Shown: in pieces, positions 60,403 through 64,000 of the stretch
Layout of the letters: each line of letters opens with the position of its first letter
Numbering within the stretch: position 1 is the first letter of the stretch
NCBI GenBank assembly: GCA_030682385.1
Contig: JAUXOG010000043.1
Span: forward strand, 1 to 64,000
Reading direction: 5' to 3'
DNA from: Bacteroidota bacterium
Lineage (GTDB): Bacteria > Bacteroidota > Ignavibacteria > UBA10030 > BY39
Length of the DNA stretch: 64,000 nt
Translations under genes and position numbers: made by a program
Notes under the pieces: generated by a model
The model's database searches: none
What the model saw: only the letters and a program-made list of their open reading frames with translations
What the model was told of the DNA's origin: nothing

Positions 60403-60803
60403 TTACGCAAAATAGTGTTCGGGGTTAAAAATTCGAAGACCTAAATCTGAATCTCGAAACAAATTCGAATTCCTAAAATCTATTTTCTTAATATTTGCCA
60501 ATGCAAGATATGCCCCATCACAAATGGCAGCAGCTTCTTCGTACGAAATATTTGCCGGCTTTATTGCGATTGAACCTGTTTCGGGAATACAAATGTATTC
60601 CGCGTGCGCTCCAAAACGCGAAGTTGTTAATCCAAAAACCCGGTCGCCGTTTTTAAATGTTTTAACATTTTTTCCAACTGATACAATCTCACCAGCCAAC
60701 TCACTCCCTAAAATCTTTCTTTTGGGTTTAAAGAGACCATTGATTAATCTGATGATAAGAGGATGTTCGATTTACTGTTGTTGCGTGTATTGTATAAACA
60801 ATT
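60403..60803 (-). pseudogene. Collapsed medium-chain (zinc/quinone) dehydrogenase remnant
   Basis: Reverse strand MKAIVYT|IHATTVNRT|...(frameshift) KPKRKILGSELAGEIVSVGKNVKTFKNGDRVFGLT...YEEAAAICDGAYLALANIKKI then foreign tail and stop; several internal deletions. Confidence 0.75.
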
Positions 60804-60807
60804 GCCT

Positions 60808-60990
60808 TCATAAGTATTCCTTCAAGATTGCTTTGATTCGAGCGTCTTCAAATAAAAAATGCGCTATTCCTTTACCATCAAAGACAAACGCCCCGCCGTC
60901 CTCTACGCTTACACCTGCACTGCCCAAAGCCTCACCCATTTCGGCTAAAGCCCCTGGACGATTTTCCAAACGTACGGCTAAATCTCTCAT
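60808..60990 (-). CDS. Short ACT-domain protein (possibly truncated)
   Basis: VRLENRPGALAEMGEALGSAGVSVEDGGAFVFDGKGIAHFLFED. Confidence 0.6.
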   Translation of the reverse strand: MRDLAVRLENRPGALAEMGEALGSAGVSVEDGGAFVFDGKGIAHFLFEDARIKAILKEYL

Positions 60991-61009
60991 TCTATTTTCT
61001 CCTAAGTTT

Positions 61010-61471
61010 TTAAATTTGCTGAATGGTTATTTTTGTTTTTACAGAGCTTGCAATAAAACATTTCTCGTGTGCCAAATGATGTAATTCATCCACCTGTTCT
61101 CGTGATAGGGTAGTCTTACTGTTAAAAATCACCTTCGGTTTCAAGGTAACTTTCGTCATTGCTAACTTCCCATCTTCATTTTTCCCTAAAATTCCTTCGG
61201 CACTATCTTCATAACTCTCGACAATGTAGTTTTTCTCGGCTGCAATGGACAAAAACCATAACATATGACAACTTGAGAGCGAAGCAATAAATGCCTCCTC
61301 TGGGTCTACGGCAGATGCATTGGACATTGGAAGTGGTACAACGTGTGGCGAGGAAGATGCGGCTAACTCAATTCCGCCATCAAATATCCAAGTGTGAAAT
61401 CTGCTGTATTTATTATCAACAAAAACTTCGTCTAAATTCTTTTCCCAAAAAACCGTAACGTTATACGACAT
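61010..61471 (-). CDS. OsmC family protein
   Basis: DPEEAFIASLSSCHMLWFLSIAAEKNYIVESYED...HHLAHEKCFIASSVKTKI. Confidence 0.92.
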   Translation of the reverse strand: MSYNVTVFWEKNLDEVFVDNKYSRFHTWIFDGGIELAASSSPHVVPLPMSNASAVDPEEAFIASLSSCHMLWFLSIAAEKNYIVESYEDSAEGILGKNEDGKLAMTKVTLKPKVIFNSKTTLSREQVDELHHLAHEKCFIASSVKTKITIQQI

Positions 61472-61516
61472 CTTTATTCCTCAAGTTTGAATAATATAAT
61501 TGTTGTGCCATAAAGC

Positions 61517-61592
61517 GGCTAACGGCGTTGCCGATAAACAGCTTTTCCCGATTTCTTTTATTGTGGGCGTCCGCTTGATTGGCGGGTTAGGC
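61517..61592 (-). other. Integron attC-like recombination site (short, 76 bp)
   Basis: Minus strand GCCTAAC CCGCCAATCAAGCGGACGCC ... GGCAACGCC GTTAGCC; R'' fits RYYYAAC, R' off by one from GTTRRRY. Confidence 0.75.
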
Positions 61593-62177
61593 AACCTTTA
61601 TTTTATTTAATTTAATTTCTCCAATGGTTTTTCGTGAAGTCCAATATTCACCTTCCATACTAGTTACGTTGAAACCAGAAAACTGTAATAGAGTTGTACC
61701 ATAATGAATTTGACTTCTCTCTCTAATACTAGTTTTAGGTATGTTTATATATGAATAATATAGTTGTTGCAATCCACGCTCTTTATCAATATCAAAAGAT
61801 GCCGCAACACTAAAACTATTGCTTTCATTTGATTGTATTTTAATTTGTGTATTAAAAAATGTCTGTGTGATCTGAATTGAAATGGAGATTGGATTTTGTA
61901 TTTTATCTTGCCAAGTTGAGATTATTATCCCCTCCCAATTACCAGACAAATCTGGGAAAGGAACAAGCCAAGGATAAAAAATCTTTATTTTCCAAAACCA
62001 TTTAACAAATAAGGTCCATATTATTAGGTTAATTGAAATAGTTGTCGAAATGTCTTTAAAAGCAGTATCAAATTTAATAGATGATAAATTCTGATTTAGA
62101 AGAAATAATATGATGTAAGTTCCAAAAGCTAATCCTAATATAGTAGAACCAAACGCTCTAAGATTATACTTTACCAT
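61587..62177 (-). CDS. Cap15-like CBASS effector (2 TM + beta-barrel)
   Basis: Two N-terminal TM helices; PDLSGNWEGIIIST, SISIQITQTFFNTQIKIQSNESNSFSVAASF, LYYSYINIP, HYGTTLLQF, MEGEYWTSRKTIGEIKL; stop codon overlaps the attC R'' box. Confidence 0.82.
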   Translation of the reverse strand: MVKYNLRAFGSTILGLAFGTYIILFLLNQNLSSIKFDTAFKDISTTISINLIIWTLFVKWFWKIKIFYPWLVPFPDLSGNWEGIIISTWQDKIQNPISISIQITQTFFNTQIKIQSNESNSFSVAASFDIDKERGLQQLYYSYINIPKTSIRERSQIHYGTTLLQFSGFNVTSMEGEYWTSRKTIGEIKLNKIKVA

Positions 62178-62178
62178 A

Positions 62179-63069
62179 CTAAAACTCCAAATAATTATAA
62201 GAAAGTATTACAAAATTATTAACATCTTCTTTAGTCCATTTTCTACCAGAATGAAATAAATATAAGAGTTCAGAAACTTCGCCCCATTTTTTGCATTTAT
62301 CTTGTTCTTCTGTTGATCCATATAAATAGACAAGTGAAGATTTTACTCTTTCTGTCCAACTATCATTATCATTAAAAATAGTATCAGGAATATTCCACAT
62401 CAGACTTTCAATTAAAAATGAAGTGATATGGTCGTTTGTGAAAGAACCATCTTCAACCATTTTATTTTTTAATTTCTTGAAAACTCTAACTAATCTTTTA
62501 AACCTTTTGCTAGTATTCGAATTTTTAGTTTTACTATTTTCGAGGTGTTGATTTGGAAAATTAACAACCATCTTATAATCATCGCTAAAGAATTTTGTGC
62601 CCTCGACATATGAACCATCAATAGAATATCGATGATAATTAAAGGTGGGTACAACATCAGCTTGAATCCTATTAGTATTACCTTTAACTGTGATACATTT
62701 ATTTTTCCGTTCAATAGAATCACGGCCAAATTTATTGACTAAAGCATTTTCAACAGAATCCTTAAACGTCGAAAACTTATAATCACTTGGCGAGTTAAGC
62801 TGGAAATCACCTCGATTTTTTCCTTCAGGTAAATCGAAGAAAAAAATATCCATTAATCGTACATTAATATCAACGTCACTATCTAACCTAATATTAGTAT
62901 CGTTCGCATAAGATCCTTGACCAAATATTTGTATTTCTTTTTCTTTTAATACAGAATCGGCCTTTATAGCTTCACTTATCATTTTTTGTGCATTGGCTAA
63001 TTTTGTCTCTTCAGTATCACTTGGAGGTTTACGCCAATTATTAAATGTTTCTTCAGATATTTTACCCAT
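62179..63069 (-). CDS. CD-NTase-like CBASS nucleotidyltransferase (SMODS)
   Basis: FGQGSYANDTNIRLDSDVDINVRL (GS...DxD), RIQADVVPTFNYHRY third acidic position; one nucleotide between its stop and the Cap15-like ATG. Confidence 0.85.
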   Translation of the reverse strand: MGKISEETFNNWRKPPSDTEETKLANAQKMISEAIKADSVLKEKEIQIFGQGSYANDTNIRLDSDVDINVRLMDIFFFDLPEGKNRGDFQLNSPSDYKFSTFKDSVENALVNKFGRDSIERKNKCITVKGNTNRIQADVVPTFNYHRYSIDGSYVEGTKFFSDDYKMVVNFPNQHLENSKTKNSNTSKRFKRLVRVFKKLKNKMVEDGSFTNDHITSFLIESLMWNIPDTIFNDNDSWTERVKSSLVYLYGSTEEQDKCKKWGEVSELLYLFHSGRKWTKEDVNNFVILSYNYLEF

Positions 63070-63079
63070 AATATTAGTT

Positions 63080-63242
63080 GCCTAACGGACTGGAGCTAAG
63101 CTGCGTTGCAACGTTCCAGCGGGTTGATTAAAGTTTTAAATTTAAAATGCTGTTTCATAACGTAAGTTGTATTTAGAAATCTCAACACTCAAAACTTTTG
63201 CGCGTCGGCGGTTGCAACGTCTGCTTGAGCGACTGGTTAGGT
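63080..63242 (-). other. Integron attC-like recombination site (long, 163 bp)
   Basis: Minus strand ACCTAAC CAGTCGCTCAAGCAGACGTTGCAACC ... GGAACGTTGCAACGCAGCTTAGCTCCAGTCC GTTAGGC; R''/R' fit the consensus and are near-complementary. Confidence 0.8.
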
Positions 63243-63246
63243 TGTT

Positions 63247-63855
63247 TTAGTAATTGAGAGGACCATACTGTGGATCATATATACCATAACCGAATACTTT
63301 GTTTTCTCTTAAATAAAATTCGACTTGATATTTTTTAAAAGAATAAACTCGAACTGTTCCATCTTTGGATTTTGTAATATCCGAAGGCTCACCAAAATAA
63401 TCTTTTATACTTTTAAGATCATAACTGTGAAATTGACGATTAAGCAACTTTGGAGAGTCATAATCCCAAACCGAACAAGTATATATTATGGCGGATACTT
63501 TATCATTTTTGAAATACACTTCATAAAATATTTTTCGCCACGTATATTCTGTCTTATCATAAAACCAACTTGAGTTTATTTCATCATAAAAATGGTTGTC
63601 ACCTTTGATAAACTTTACGTCCTCTTTTGAAGAGCCTAAGTTTATATCCCAAAATGTTGAAGCGAGCGTTGGGTATTGGAAATTTAAACTGGGAAGTATA
63701 AATTTATATATACCAAATCCTGATAAACCTAAAACGATAACAATAATTATCCATTTTGCTATTTTCTTCCAATTCCATCGGTCTTTTGTAGAATTAAAAA
63801 GTAACACCAAACCGATAATTAAAGCTGACAAAAATATTGATAGACCAAGATTCAT
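63247..63855 (-). CDS. Cassette-encoded two-TM protein of unknown function
   Basis: 202 aa ORF, two N-terminal TM segments then soluble domain; flanked by attC-like sites. Confidence 0.7.
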   Translation of the reverse strand: MNLGLSIFLSALIIGLVLLFNSTKDRWNWKKIAKWIIIVIVLGLSGFGIYKFILPSLNFQYPTLASTFWDINLGSSKEDVKFIKGDNHFYDEINSSWFYDKTEYTWRKIFYEVYFKNDKVSAIIYTCSVWDYDSPKLLNRQFHSYDLKSIKDYFGEPSDITKSKDGTVRVYSFKKYQVEFYLRENKVFGYGIYDPQYGPLNY

Positions 63856-63876
63856 AAATTCCTCTTGTTCAAAACA

Positions 63877-64000
63877 ACCTAACGGCGTTGCGCCTAACCC
63901 GCCGCCCCAAGCAAGGAAGCCAAGCTAAAACGGAATGCCAAAGATTAAACAAACTGCACTTAACTTGCATCAGCAAGTGCAGTTTGTAAGTTAATTAATT
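63877..64000 (-). other. Partial attC-like site at the window edge
   Basis: Minus strand ...GGCGCAACGCC GTTAGGT TG at 63877-63883; R'' half not visible; contains hairpin ACAAACTGCACTT/AAGTGCAGTTTGT (63949-63987). Confidence 0.5.

Noticed and set aside
1-64000. CRISPR arrays, tRNA or rRNA genes
   Set aside because: No regularly spaced direct repeats and no tRNA/rRNA signatures were recognised by eye; a dedicated scan was not possible.

Overview
The window is a chromosomal segment that looks like Ignavibacteria/Bacteroidota-Chlorobi, judged from gene order and type IX secretion sorting tails; taxonomy is inferred, not computed. Most of it is housekeeping: an ATP synthase operon (atpG partial, atpA-H-F-E-B plus AtpI/AtpZ-like), bactofilin/M23 peptidase, ruvAC, yebC, recJ, RNase P RNA, two-component regulators, a ManC-PMM fusion, hisS, lgt, rlmB, and a long mraZ-to-ftsZ division and cell wall (dcw) cluster. 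Two large secreted T9SS-type proteins occur: a lamin-tail/phospholipase D protein and a metallo-beta-lactamase/FN3 protein. The right end (about 57.8-64 kb) is accessory and partly decayed: KilA-N, duplicated ORF6N fragments, DUF559, a collapsed MDR dehydrogenase and a probable integron-type cassette array. The main finding is a compact two-gene CBASS-like anti-phage operon (CD-NTase-like cyclase plus Cap15-like 2TM/beta-barrel effector, 61587-63069, minus strand). It is bounded on both sides by attC-like sites whose R''/R' boxes fit the integron consensus, so it looks like a mobile gene cassette. Two other loci (ruvA 3' end, pccB 5' end) carry diverged duplicate gene ends next to inserted DNA, suggesting insertion mediated by flanking homology. 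All identifications are from reading the sequence; no database searches were run.
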